Assembly: GCF_011601275.1 (NCBI RefSeq)
Contig: NZ_JAAOLY010000006.1
Coordinates: 62,001-126,000, forward strand
Length of the DNA: 64,000 nt
Source: Janthinobacterium lividum
GTDB lineage: Bacteria > Pseudomonadota > Gammaproteobacteria > Burkholderiales > Burkholderiaceae_D
Direction of reading: 5' to 3'
Part shown: positions 8,179 to 16,881 of the stretch, piece after piece
Position numbering within the stretch: the first letter of the stretch is position 1
How the letters are laid out: each line of letters starts with the position of its first letter
Program-made: the position numbers and the translations under genes
Notes under the pieces: model-generated
The model's database searches: none
What the model was told of the DNA's origin: nothing
The model's input: only the letters and a program-made list of their open reading frames with translations

Positions 8179-9333
8179 TTATAGGGTAGCGTACCGGGCC
8201 GGCGGCATTTCCGCGCGGCGCTGGCTGCGACGGTCGCGCGCATTGCCCCAGGCATCGGTCGCGTAATCGGAGACATGGCGCATCTCGCCGGCACGGTCGA
8301 CACTGTAATCCTTGAACACGATCATTTCATCGAGCACCACGTCCGGCAGCACGCGCGTGTATTCGAACAGCACGCTGCGCACCACTTCCGCGCCGCTACA
8401 CACATGGCTGCCGTGGCCGATCCAGGTGGGGCCGATGATGGTCGCACCCGCTTCGATACGACAGCCTGAGCCGATGTAGACAGGGCCTTCAATACGCGTG
8501 CCGTCGCTCCAGTCGATGCTGGTATTCAGGCCGGCCCATACGCCATCGGCAATCTGGGTGCCCGGTACCTGCAACTGGGCAACCTCTCCCATCAGCACGC
8601 TTTGCAGCACTTCCCAGTAATCCTTGACACTGCCGATGTCGATCCAGTTGTACTGACGCTTCTGCGCATAGAAGGGCAAGCCCTTCTCGACCAGCAGAGG
8701 AAACAGTTCCGAACCGATATCGAAAGAACAGTCGTTGGGAATCAGGTCCAGCACTTCCGGCTCGAAAATATAGATGCCGGTGCTGACGCAATTGGACAAC
8801 GCATCGGCCTGCGCCGGTTTTTCCTGGAAGGCACGGATGCGCCCATCGTCGTCGCTGACCACCACGCCATAGCTCGATACCTTGTCCCAAGGCACTTCCA
8901 GGGTGATGACGGACGCCAGCGCGCCCTTGCTGCGGTGTTCGCGCAGCGCCGCTTCCAGGTCCAGATCGATCAGGGCATCGCCGCACAGCACGATCGTGGT
9001 GTCATCAAAAAAGCCGCCAAACTCCTGGATCTTCTTCATGCCGCCGGCCGAACCCAGTGGTTGCGGCACGACCTCGCCCGCATCATTCGTATAGCCTTCG
9101 AAGGAATATCCGATCTGTACGCCGAACTGGTGGCCCTCGCCAAAATATTCCTCGATCTTTTCATGCAGGTAGCTGACGTTGACCATGATATCGGTCACGC
9201 CATGCTGCGCCAGGTGTTCCACCAGGTAAGCCATCACTGGCTTGCCCAGGATGGGGATCATCGGCTTGGGCAAATCATAGGTCAGGGGCCGCACACGCGT
9301 GCCCTTGCCTGCTGCCAGTATCATTGCTTTCAT
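8179..9333 (-). CDS. Sugar-1-phosphate nucleotidyltransferase with left-handed beta-helix (mannose-1-phosphate guanylyltransferase-like)
   Basis: A 384-residue enzyme with N-terminal nucleotidyltransferase signature MILAAGKGTRVRPLTYDLPK, the metal/sugar site VLCGDALIDLDL, FQEKPAQADAL and YNWIDIGSVKDYWEV. The C-terminal part (from about residue 260) has hexapeptide-like repeats (GPVYIGSGCRIEAGATIIGP). This architecture is that of GDP-mannose pyrophosphorylase-like or glucose-1-phosphate thymidylyl/uridylyl enzymes, so the base specificity is uncertain. ManC directly downstream already makes GDP-mannose, so this one could supply a different NDP-sugar for the same polymer. Confidence 0.88.
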   Translation of the reverse strand: MKAMILAAGKGTRVRPLTYDLPKPMIPILGKPVMAYLVEHLAQHGVTDIMVNVSYLHEKIEEYFGEGHQFGVQIGYSFEGYTNDAGEVVPQPLGSAGGMKKIQEFGGFFDDTTIVLCGDALIDLDLEAALREHRSKGALASVITLEVPWDKVSSYGVVVSDDDGRIRAFQEKPAQADALSNCVSTGIYIFEPEVLDLIPNDCSFDIGSELFPLLVEKGLPFYAQKRQYNWIDIGSVKDYWEVLQSVLMGEVAQLQVPGTQIADGVWAGLNTSIDWSDGTRIEGPVYIGSGCRIEAGATIIGPTWIGHGSHVCSGAEVVRSVLFEYTRVLPDVVLDEMIVFKDYSVDRAGEMRHVSDYATDAWGNARDRRSQRRAEMPPARYATL

Positions 9334-9366
9334 CGTCGAACATGCTCCATCAGGGTTGGGCGCACG

Positions 9367-10629
9367 TCAGCGGCCGTCCTTGCTCAAAGTCACGGACGTG
9401 GCGGGCACGGTGGAGGGAAACAGGCGCGCATACGCGGCCAGCAGCTTCGGCGCTTCATACTCCCACTCCAGCTCGTTGATCACGCGATGGCGGCCAAACG
9501 CGCCCATCTGCTCGCGGCGGGCCGGGTCGTCGAGCAATTCGACGATCTTGCGCGCCATGTCGATGGGGTCGTTCTTCAAGGCATACAGCGACGCCTGCTG
9601 CGCGGAAACCTTGCCCTCGACCAGGTCGAATTGCACGATCGGCTTGCCCAGCGCCATGTATTCCATGATCTTGTTCATGGTCGACTTGTCGTTCATGTCG
9701 TTGGCCACGTCCGGGTTCACGCACACGTCCGACGTGTTGAGCATTTCCAGCAATTGCTGGTCCGGCACGCGCCCCGTGAAGGTCACGTAGTCGGCGATGC
9801 CCATGTCCTGCGCCATCTGCTTCATCTGTTCCAGCGAGGTACCGCCGCCCACCAGACCGAACTGCACATCCTCGCGCTTCAGGGTCTGCACGATGTATTG
9901 CGCGGCCTGCAACAGCAGATCAATGCCTTCCTGCGCGCCCATCACGCCCACATAGCCGACCAGGTAGGCGCGGCCCTTCTTGAGTTCCGGCACGGGCGGC
10001 AGCATGCGCAAGCGGTCCAGCTTGGGTCCGCTGCGCACCACGTAGACATCCTCGGGCTTCATGCCGCCCCGCTCGATGGCGATCTTCTTGTACGACTCGT
10101 TGGTGGCGATCGACACGTCGGCGCTCTGGAACGACCAGCGCTCGAACAGCACCATCAGCTTGTAAAAGAAATCGCGCCGACCGAACTTGGCTTCGTACAG
10201 CTCCGGATTGATGTCGTGATGGTCAAACAGGAAACGCTTGCCCATCGTCAACTTGAAGAAGCCGCCGATGAGGAACAGCAGGTCGGGCGGATTGCAGGCG
10301 TGAATCACGTCGAAGCCGCGCGCGAAATGCACTTTCCACGCCAGGCGGAAAGTGTGGAACAGCGCCAGCGAATATTCCACGAGGTAACCCTTCGCCCCTT
10401 CCGCCTCCAGCGGCAGGTGATAGCGGTAGATATGAATGCCGTCGATGGCTTCATAGCGCGACTCGTAGCCCTTGCCCGTGGGGCAGATGATCGACACTTC
10501 GTAGCCATTCGCATGCAGGGTGGTCGCTTCCTGCCACACGCGCCGGTCGAACGGCGACGGCAGGTTTTCCACCAGGATCAGCACGCGCCGCGGCTGCCCT
10601 GCCACGGTCTTACCAGCAGATGCCGTCAT
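9367..10629 (-). CDS. Glycosyltransferase family 4
   Basis: A 420-residue GT-B glycosyltransferase. The ATG at 10629 is favoured because GGAGAGCAAT precedes it and it overlaps the 3' end of the algD-type gene by 20 bp, a usual operon junction. The N-terminal domain shows VLILVENLPSPFDRRVWQEA; later come DVIHACNPPDLLF, the acceptor-side FDHHDINPELY, and the donor-site region STMNKIMEYMALGKPIVQFD, the family's EX7E-type segment. It probably adds one sugar to the undecaprenyl-linked repeat unit. Donor and linkage cannot be read from sequence. Confidence 0.9.
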   Translation of the reverse strand: MTASAGKTVAGQPRRVLILVENLPSPFDRRVWQEATTLHANGYEVSIICPTGKGYESRYEAIDGIHIYRYHLPLEAEGAKGYLVEYSLALFHTFRLAWKVHFARGFDVIHACNPPDLLFLIGGFFKLTMGKRFLFDHHDINPELYEAKFGRRDFFYKLMVLFERWSFQSADVSIATNESYKKIAIERGGMKPEDVYVVRSGPKLDRLRMLPPVPELKKGRAYLVGYVGVMGAQEGIDLLLQAAQYIVQTLKREDVQFGLVGGGTSLEQMKQMAQDMGIADYVTFTGRVPDQQLLEMLNTSDVCVNPDVANDMNDKSTMNKIMEYMALGKPIVQFDLVEGKVSAQQASLYALKNDPIDMARKIVELLDDPARREQMGAFGRHRVINELEWEYEAPKLLAAYARLFPSTVPATSVTLSKDGR

Positions 10630-11920
10630 ATTGCTCTCCACTTTGTTCCTTGCTGATGCGCACCAGGTCGACGATGTGCTGGTGCGGCTGCAGGCTGTTT
10701 GGCACGGTCTTGAATTCGGCCGCGCCATTGCCGATGACGATGGTGTCGGCAAAATCGAGCACGTCCTGCATATTCGTCACCATCAACTTGGAAATGTGCG
10801 GGATGTGATTGAGGATGTAATCCTGGTTGGCGCCCGTCAGGGCGGCCAGGTTGACGTTCTTGTCGTAGAGCTTGAGCTCGTAACCCTTGCCCAGCAGGTA
10901 TTCGATGACATCGACCAGCGGCGACTCGCGCAAGTCGTCCGTGCCGGCCTTGAACGAAAAGCCCAGGATGCCCACCTTGCGCGCGCCCTTGTCGACGATC
11001 ATCTTGATGCCCTTTTCCACTTGCCGCTGATTCGATGGCAGGATGGAGTTGAGCAGAGGCAAATCGAGGTCCAGGCTGCGCGCCTTGTAGGTCAGCGCGC
11101 GCACGTCTTTCGGCAGGCACGAGCCGCCAAAGGCGAAGCCCGGCTTCATGTAGTACGGCGACAGGTTCAGCTTGGTGTCCTGGCAGAAGATTTCCATCAC
11201 CTTGTGGCCATCGATGCCGACGGCCTTGCAGATGTTGCCGATCTCGTTGGCGAACGCCACCTTGACGGCGTGCCAGGTATTGTCCGTGTACTTGACCATC
11301 TCGGCCGTTTCGACGTCCGTGCGCACCAGCGGCGCATCCATCTTTTCATACAACTGCACCAGCAGCGCGCCCGCCTTTTCGTCCGATTCGCCGATCACCG
11401 TCTTTGGCGGATTGTAATAATCGTAGACGGCCGTGCCTTCGCGCAGGAATTCCGGGTTGTTGCACACGCCGAAATCGACGCCGGCCACCTTGCCCGACGC
11501 CGCTTCCAGGGTCGGAATGACGAGCGAACGCATAGAGCCGGGCAGCATGGTCGAGCGCGCCACGACGACGTGGAAACTGTCCTTTTCACGGATGGCCGCG
11601 CCGATTTCCTGGCACACCTTGCGCACGTGGCTCAGGTCCAGGTTGCCATTGAGCTGCGAGGGCGTGCCCACGCAGATTAGCGACATGTCCGAACCGAAGA
11701 CGGCGTCGCGCACATCGAATGTGGCGCGCAAGTGGCCGCTTTTCACGGTGGCGGCGATCATCTCGCCGATGTCTTTCTCGATGATGGGCGTGGTGCCTTG
11801 GTTAATCAGGTCCACCTTGGTCTTGTTCGGATCGACGCCGATGACTTCGTGCCCATCCGTTGCCAGGCAACCTGCAGAGACCGCACCCACGTAGCCGAGG
11901 CCAAAAATACTGATTTTCAA
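10610..11920 (-). CDS. algD: GDP-mannose 6-dehydrogenase (AlgD type)
   Basis: Oxidises GDP-mannose to GDP-mannuronate in two NAD+-dependent steps. The 436-residue length equals that recalled for Pseudomonas AlgD, and the catalytic cysteine falls at residue 268 (GFAFGGSCLPKDV), the same position as in AlgD. Other landmarks are the Rossmann start MKISIFGLGYVGAV, LICVGTPSQLNGNLDL, GFSFKAGTDDLRESPL and the C-terminal GICW also seen in AlgD. A UDP-glucose dehydrogenase is the main alternative, but those features point to GDP-mannose. It lies between a GT4 and a lyase-like gene in the EPS run, so it probably supplies uronic acid for the polymer. Confidence 0.85.
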   Translation of the reverse strand: MKISIFGLGYVGAVSAGCLATDGHEVIGVDPNKTKVDLINQGTTPIIEKDIGEMIAATVKSGHLRATFDVRDAVFGSDMSLICVGTPSQLNGNLDLSHVRKVCQEIGAAIREKDSFHVVVARSTMLPGSMRSLVIPTLEAASGKVAGVDFGVCNNPEFLREGTAVYDYYNPPKTVIGESDEKAGALLVQLYEKMDAPLVRTDVETAEMVKYTDNTWHAVKVAFANEIGNICKAVGIDGHKVMEIFCQDTKLNLSPYYMKPGFAFGGSCLPKDVRALTYKARSLDLDLPLLNSILPSNQRQVEKGIKMIVDKGARKVGILGFSFKAGTDDLRESPLVDVIEYLLGKGYELKLYDKNVNLAALTGANQDYILNHIPHISKLMVTNMQDVLDFADTIVIGNGAAEFKTVPNSLQPHQHIVDLVRISKEQSGEQYDGICW

Positions 11921-11931
11921 AATATGCTCCC

Positions 11932-13926
11932 TTAATAATTAGCCGGCGACGCCTGCGGCATCAGCTCGATGTGCGTCACGATTTCAGTTGTTCCCTGCAC
12001 CCTCATGCGCCAGGCGGCGCTGGCAATCGGTGATTTCTCGTCGAAGCGGCGCGATATCCAGCCGCCAGGCGGTGTATCGCTGCCGCGCAATACGTCCAGC
12101 GTTCCATGCGAACAGCGCATGCGCAATCCGGACCGCAATCCCTGTGCCTGCACTTGCCCCTCCTCGACGGTGACCACGCAGTGGTCGCCGAACTGCCAAT
12201 GCACGGAAATATCATGTACATTTGTACATTGTAATATGTCTTTTACAACAATGCATTTATTATTAAAGTTGAACTCGATACGGCGCCGGTGCAGCACGGG
12301 ATCGGCCAGGCGGCCGTAGCCATCGTGTTCGCCCTCAAAAACTTGCACTTCGGAATTCGTTTCATGAGCAATCATGCGCGCATTGGCTTTTTTCAGCCAC
12401 ATGAAATTGCCGCCGATTTCGGACTGGTCCAGGCCGTCGACGGCTACCGTGTTATGCGCGGGCGTGCTGCGGAAGTAATCGCGCCATTTTTTTTGTGTGT
12501 GATAGGCGTACGTGCCGGGATCCGTGAGCAACTCTTCCCCGCTCACGGAGAGGGTAAATGCGAGCGCATCGGCATGTCCATGCGCGGCAATGGACAGATA
12601 ACCGAGCGGCGCGCAGTCAACCACCAGGCGCACCTCATCGGGCTTGCCAAAGTCGCTGCCAAGCAAGAAATAGCCGCCTTCGGGAAACGCCATTACGGGC
12701 GCTTCGGCCCCGCTGGCGTCGAGCGCCTGCCACTGTCGCAAACCCGCCACACCAAACAGCCAGCGGTTCTTGTCGTCAAAATCGCCAGCCTTGCGCTTGA
12801 AGTCGGCGCGGCCAAACAACACGGCACAACTGGCCAGCAGCGAACGGTAGGGATTCCAGCCCGCCTCATACGACAAACGTACCATTTGCGCATCGTCGGC
12901 ATCGCCCGTCATAGGCACATTACCGCCGGCATCCATCATGGAACAGATGAAGTCTGCCAAACGTTCCAGGCGCTGCAGATAGGCGGCTGAAAACGTATCT
13001 TCGTGCACGCTGGCGGCGCGCTGGCACAGGATCAGCATATCCATTACCTCGTGCTGGTAATACACGGCCTGTTCCTTGTTCACACCATCGGCAAAGTTCT
13101 GCTTGAGCGCCTCTTCTTCCAGGCCGGCCTTGGCCACCCGATGCCAGCGTTTGCTTTCCGACCAGCAAGGCCAAGTCACGCTGGCGATATACAGCCCCAT
13201 GTACTCGCCCAGCAAATGGTTGTTCGCAGAGGAATGGCGTGAGAAATAGCCGACAATGAAATGGCAATGCTGGTAAATGGCATCGAGCCAGCGGCGCTGG
13301 AAAGCTTGGCCCTCTGCATCTTGAAACAAGGGCGAGTCTGCGCCGCCAAGCAGCTGCCATGCAACGCTCCAGTTCAGCAGGCGCACCGCCAGTTCCAGCG
13401 AACTGGTCCAATGTACACCCAGCGGATAGGGGCACTGCGCCAGCCACGACTCAAGCAGTGCGCGCGCCGCCTGGGCATAGCGCACATCTCCGCTGGCGCG
13501 CGCTGCCAGGGCGAGGGTGGCCAGTTCTAGGTGACGGCTGGGCTCCCACAAGTATTTGATATCGCCCACTACTGCTTCGCTACGATAATCAATTGCCTTG
13601 CCGAGTATCATGGGGGCCAAGGTCGCCGTCTTCGGATCGCGGTTCCATTCCGGCGGAAACCCCAGTGCCGCGTCATGCAAGGCAAAAACACGCCAGCGTC
13701 CGGCAAGGATGCGCTCGGCGGCGGCCATCAGCGCAGTAGTGTCCGGCAGGTTGCCTTCCTCGATAAAATGTCGCACGGCGGCAGGGAAACGTGGGGCAGG
13801 CGCCTTTGACACCAGGCCCAGGCCATATTTAGCCGCTTTCTTTTGCGCGATTTGCTGGACACGCCAAATGATTTCAGCAGCCCCCATCAATCTGACACGG
13901 TTCAGTTTCCAGGCGAGCGTCGTCAT
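11932..13926 (-). CDS. Heparinase II/III-like (alginate lyase superfamily) protein
   Basis: A 664-residue protein with an N-terminal alpha/alpha-toroid half and a C-terminal beta-sandwich, as in heparinase II/III-type polysaccharide lyases. Supporting motifs are HSSANNHLLGEYMGLYI, YLSIAAHGHADALAFTLSV, LLTDPGTYAYHT and FRSTPAHNTVAVDG, which hold the Asn/His/Tyr positions typical of the family. I see no clear signal peptide: the start MTTLAWKLNRVRLMGAAE resembles EPS-locus members of unknown export route. It overlaps the upstream GT4 by 4 bp. A trimming or editing role on a uronate-containing polymer is inferred from the adjacent algD-type gene. Confidence 0.85.
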   Translation of the reverse strand: MTTLAWKLNRVRLMGAAEIIWRVQQIAQKKAAKYGLGLVSKAPAPRFPAAVRHFIEEGNLPDTTALMAAAERILAGRWRVFALHDAALGFPPEWNRDPKTATLAPMILGKAIDYRSEAVVGDIKYLWEPSRHLELATLALAARASGDVRYAQAARALLESWLAQCPYPLGVHWTSSLELAVRLLNWSVAWQLLGGADSPLFQDAEGQAFQRRWLDAIYQHCHFIVGYFSRHSSANNHLLGEYMGLYIASVTWPCWSESKRWHRVAKAGLEEEALKQNFADGVNKEQAVYYQHEVMDMLILCQRAASVHEDTFSAAYLQRLERLADFICSMMDAGGNVPMTGDADDAQMVRLSYEAGWNPYRSLLASCAVLFGRADFKRKAGDFDDKNRWLFGVAGLRQWQALDASGAEAPVMAFPEGGYFLLGSDFGKPDEVRLVVDCAPLGYLSIAAHGHADALAFTLSVSGEELLTDPGTYAYHTQKKWRDYFRSTPAHNTVAVDGLDQSEIGGNFMWLKKANARMIAHETNSEVQVFEGEHDGYGRLADPVLHRRRIEFNFNNKCIVVKDILQCTNVHDISVHWQFGDHCVVTVEEGQVQAQGLRSGLRMRCSHGTLDVLRGSDTPPGGWISRRFDEKSPIASAAWRMRVQGTTEIVTHIELMPQASPANY

Positions 13927-15002
13927 GGCGCGGCACTCCCGGGCTGCGCACCAAGAGCGAGATACAGTGCTTCGATGTGCGGCACGATCGCGGCGGCGGA
14001 AAACTGGCGCTCGATCTTTGCGCGTCCAGCCAGGCCCATACTGTGCGCGAGTGGCGCGTTGGCAAGCAGCAGGCGTAAGCGCTGAGTCAGCAGAGCCACG
14101 TCGCCAGGCGGCACGAGGAAGCCTTCAACTCCTTCGCTGATGGCTTCGGGAATGCCGCCGACAGGCGTCGAAATGACGGGCAGTCCAGCGGCCATCGCTT
14201 CCAGCACGCTCATGGGTAAACCTTCGTTATAAGATGGCAGCACATAAATTCGCGCGTTGCGCAACGCCTGTTCTTTGTCAGCCCCGGTGACCCAGCCCAG
14301 CAGATGTACATGGCTGCCGATGCGCATTTGCGCCGCAGCGGCCACGACCTTGTCATGCTCTCCGTCACCGCCCAGCGCCAGTTGCATGGAGGGAAACTCA
14401 TCGCACACGCCGCGTGTCGCCTCGAGCAGGTCGTAGGTGCCCTTCGGCTTGCCCAGCCGTCCCAGCATCAATACCGTGCTGCCCTGTGCCGCCTCGTCTC
14501 GCGTGTGCAACGGAGGCAACATCACGGGATTATAGATGGCGACGACATGCTCATTGCGACTGATGCTGTGCACCCACTCCTTCCACATTTCGGACAACAC
14601 CACGACACGCGACGCACGGTCGAATACATGGCGGATAAGCGCTTTCCCCGCGCCGCCGCAACGCTCGTAAAACAGATGAAAGGCGCCGCTGTGGACATGT
14701 ACGATGGTTGGCCGGCGGCAAAAGGTAGCGAGCAGGAAGAACGGCGTCTTGCGCCAGAAACTCGCGCGCGATGAGACATGCATATGCAGCAGGCCGACCC
14801 GGCCACTGCACAGCAGCACCAGAAAGCGCCCTAGGGCTGAGACAGCCATACGCAGTTTGGCAAAAGCGCTGCCATCGCAATGCGTGGCGATATACTCGAC
14901 AGGATAGCGTTCGAACAAGCCTGCCGAACGGTACACATTGACCACTGCGGAGATCCCCCCCATGGTGTCGAAGGACGTGCCTATCATGATAATTTTTTTC
15001 AT
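13923..15002 (-). CDS. Glycosyltransferase family 4
   Basis: A 359-residue GT4 enzyme. The N-terminal domain begins MKKIIMIGTSFDTMGGISAV and includes LLHMHVSSRASFWRK. The C-terminal domain has LMLGRLGKPKGTYDLLEA, HLLGWVTGADKEQAL and the diagnostic donor-binding stretch PSYNEGLPMSVLEAMAAGLP with PVGGIPE. It sits between the membrane acyltransferase and the lyase-like gene, and its stop overlaps the lyase start by 4 bp (ATGA), indicating translational coupling. Likely a repeat-unit transferase; substrate unknown. Confidence 0.92.
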   Translation of the reverse strand: MKKIIMIGTSFDTMGGISAVVNVYRSAGLFERYPVEYIATHCDGSAFAKLRMAVSALGRFLVLLCSGRVGLLHMHVSSRASFWRKTPFFLLATFCRRPTIVHVHSGAFHLFYERCGGAGKALIRHVFDRASRVVVLSEMWKEWVHSISRNEHVVAIYNPVMLPPLHTRDEAAQGSTVLMLGRLGKPKGTYDLLEATRGVCDEFPSMQLALGGDGEHDKVVAAAAQMRIGSHVHLLGWVTGADKEQALRNARIYVLPSYNEGLPMSVLEAMAAGLPVISTPVGGIPEAISEGVEGFLVPPGDVALLTQRLRLLLANAPLAHSMGLAGRAKIERQFSAAAIVPHIEALYLALGAQPGSAAP

Positions 15003-15053
15003 TCGCCTACCAGAAGAAACGGAGAAAATCGGAGGGCTTTCCAGCTATCGCGC

Positions 15054-16112
15054 TCATTCGTGCAACCTGCGCCGCAAACGCGCAAACGGCAGCTCTACCA
15101 CGAGGTGCACGACGTAGGAAAACATGATCGTAAGCGTCAGACCGCACAGGCCGGCGGCAAGCGGGCGTTCACCAAAAATCATATGGCCGCAATACATCCA
15201 GAACAGGTGCGACAGATAGAACACATAGGAGATCACGCCCAGGAGGCGCACGGGGCGCCAGTTCAGCACGCGAAACACCGGCCAGCCCGGATATTTGACG
15301 GCCAGCCAGAAGACGGGGAACAGGGCCAGGCCCTGCACGGTATAGCGCGCCGTCTCGCGAAACGCCGCGTCGCGGTAGAGGAAAGCAAAGACCAGCACGC
15401 CCACGGCCCCCACCAGCAGCAATGCGTTGGCCCAGGCCGACTTGAAAAACACCTGGGCGTCTAACGCTGGATTGCGCCACACGCCCATGATGCAGCCAAA
15501 CAACAGGCTATCCATGCGTGTATCACTGGCAAGGTAGGTGCGCGCCGGCTCCGCCTCGAGCAGGAAAACCAGCGCGCAACGCCAGGCGAGCACCAGTACG
15601 CAAAGCGCGAGAAAGATGCCCGCCACGCTATGCCGGCTCCAGCGCCGCATGCAAAAGACAAACAGCAGGGGGAAGAGCAGGTAAAAATGTTCCTCCACCG
15701 CCAGCGACCAAAAAATGCCAGTGAAAGGCACGACGCCAGGAGAGTCCGCGTAGAGTAGATAATAATTGGTAACCTGCAGAATTTGCGCCAACAGGCCGCC
15801 TGCCGTCACGGTATGTGCAATCACGCCGGTCAGGCACAGGATCAGGATGGCGAACAGCACCAGGTACATGGGTGGCAGGATGCGGTAGATGCGACGCAGA
15901 TAAAAGTGGCGGAAATTGATGTCTCCTCGCTGCTCCAGCTCACGCCGCAACAAAGTAGTAATGAGATACCCGCTGAGGAAAAAAAACACGGTGACACCGA
16001 AGCCACCTGGCACCACATGTCCCAAGCCAGCATGGCTGGCAAATACCGCCAGCGCGGCAAAAGCCCGCAAACCGTCGAGCGACGGCAAATGAAATTCCTT
16101 GGTCGCGGCCAT
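15054..16112 (-). CDS. Acyltransferase 3 family membrane protein (O-acetyltransferase)
   Basis: Integral membrane acyltransferase of about 352 residues with roughly ten hydrophobic helices. The family start is clear: LPSLDGLRAFAALAVFASH, then GGFGVTVFFFLSGYLITTLL and RRIYRILPPMYLVL, and further on SLAVEEHFYLLFPLL. ATG 16112 puts the first helix close to the N-terminus; a longer frame to 16175 adds a polar stretch unlike the family. It probably O-acetylates the lipid-linked sugar. Together with the hexapeptide enzyme upstream and the MBOAT pair at 37136-39669, this suggests a heavily acylated polymer. Confidence 0.9.
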   Translation of the reverse strand: MAATKEFHLPSLDGLRAFAALAVFASHAGLGHVVPGGFGVTVFFFLSGYLITTLLRRELEQRGDINFRHFYLRRIYRILPPMYLVLFAILILCLTGVIAHTVTAGGLLAQILQVTNYYLLYADSPGVVPFTGIFWSLAVEEHFYLLFPLLFVFCMRRWSRHSVAGIFLALCVLVLAWRCALVFLLEAEPARTYLASDTRMDSLLFGCIMGVWRNPALDAQVFFKSAWANALLLVGAVGVLVFAFLYRDAAFRETARYTVQGLALFPVFWLAVKYPGWPVFRVLNWRPVRLLGVISYVFYLSHLFWMYCGHMIFGERPLAAGLCGLTLTIMFSYVVHLVVELPFARLRRRLHE

Positions 16113-16181
16113 CAGATACCCGTGCTGGAATGGAAGGTGCGCCCGTGGATGGGTGCAGCGGCAACGGATTGCCAAGCTGAA

Positions 16182-16610
16182 TTACGCATCGGGCGCACCT
16201 TTGGGAAGCTTGGAGCGTGCCGGCACACCCACCGCGATGGCGCCAGGGGCGACGTGATCCAACACCACGGCATTTGCGCCGATGCGCGCGCCGCGCCCGA
16301 TCACGACGGGACCGAGTATGCAGGCACCGGCACCAATCTCGACATCGTCTTCGATGACGGGGACTGCAAAGTGCCCGGCTCGCCCGCCTATCGTGACATT
16401 TTGCGCTATCTTGACGCGGTCGCCAATACGCGCGCGCGCATGCACCACAATACCCAGGCCGCTATAGGCGAAACGCACGTCCCTCCCCACCACGGCACCG
16501 GGCGGCAATACCACGGCAAACAACAGGCGGTTGAGTACATACAGACAACGCGGGATCAGGGGAAGGCCAAGGTGATGCAGCCAAGCGGCGATGCGGAATA
16601 CTTTAATCAT
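16182..16610 (-). CDS. Hexapeptide-repeat acetyltransferase (serine O-acetyltransferase-like)
   Basis: A 142-residue left-handed beta-helix acyltransferase. The ATG at 16610 follows AGGCGAAAGC. Its first ~30 residues (MIKVFRIAAWLHHLGLPLIP) are amphipathic, then hexapeptide repeats run from AVVGRDVRFAYSGLGIVVHA through VTIGGRAGHFAVPVIEDDVE to GANAVVLDHVAPGAIAVGVP. This is the CysE-like layout common in EPS loci, where such enzymes acetylate a sugar. It is the first gene of the eight-gene minus-strand run. Confidence 0.88.
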   Translation of the reverse strand: MIKVFRIAAWLHHLGLPLIPRCLYVLNRLLFAVVLPPGAVVGRDVRFAYSGLGIVVHARARIGDRVKIAQNVTIGGRAGHFAVPVIEDDVEIGAGACILGPVVIGRGARIGANAVVLDHVAPGAIAVGVPARSKLPKGAPDA

Positions 16611-16881
16611 GCTTTCGCCTGTCAATTCAAGGCCGCCGTGCGCGGGAACGCCCACATGGCACGACGGTGTCATGCGCATTCTCTTTCGCATAACTGAGTG
16701 TCAATAAAACAATATTGATGCATATTATACACAACATCCAGGAAAACATTTCTAGTACACTTGAATTCTTTGTATCGTTGCACAGTGCGCAAGCTTACGT
16801 GTGTTCGTCATCGCGTGCAAAACCATTTTGCAGTAGCAACATTCAGCGTATCGACGTGCGCTACTTAATGAAAGTAAAAAA
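16611..16881. promoter_or_regulatory. Divergent promoter region of the algD run and a GT4
   Basis: A 271-bp AT-enriched spacer between divergent genes. A perfect TATAAT on the minus strand (16724-16729) is a -10 candidate for the eight-gene run, about 115 nt upstream of its first start codon; no strong -35 accompanies it. A 7-bp inverted repeat, TGCAAAA-CCA-TTTTGCA (16816-16832), looks like a repressor or activator site. Confidence 0.4.

Noticed and set aside
8602-10656. 684-codon plus-strand open frame
   Set aside because: Antisense to two well-supported EPS genes, with no protein-like motif.
16657-16671. Sigma-54 promoter (TGGCACG)
   Set aside because: The -24 element is present, but the GC at -12 with correct spacing is missing.
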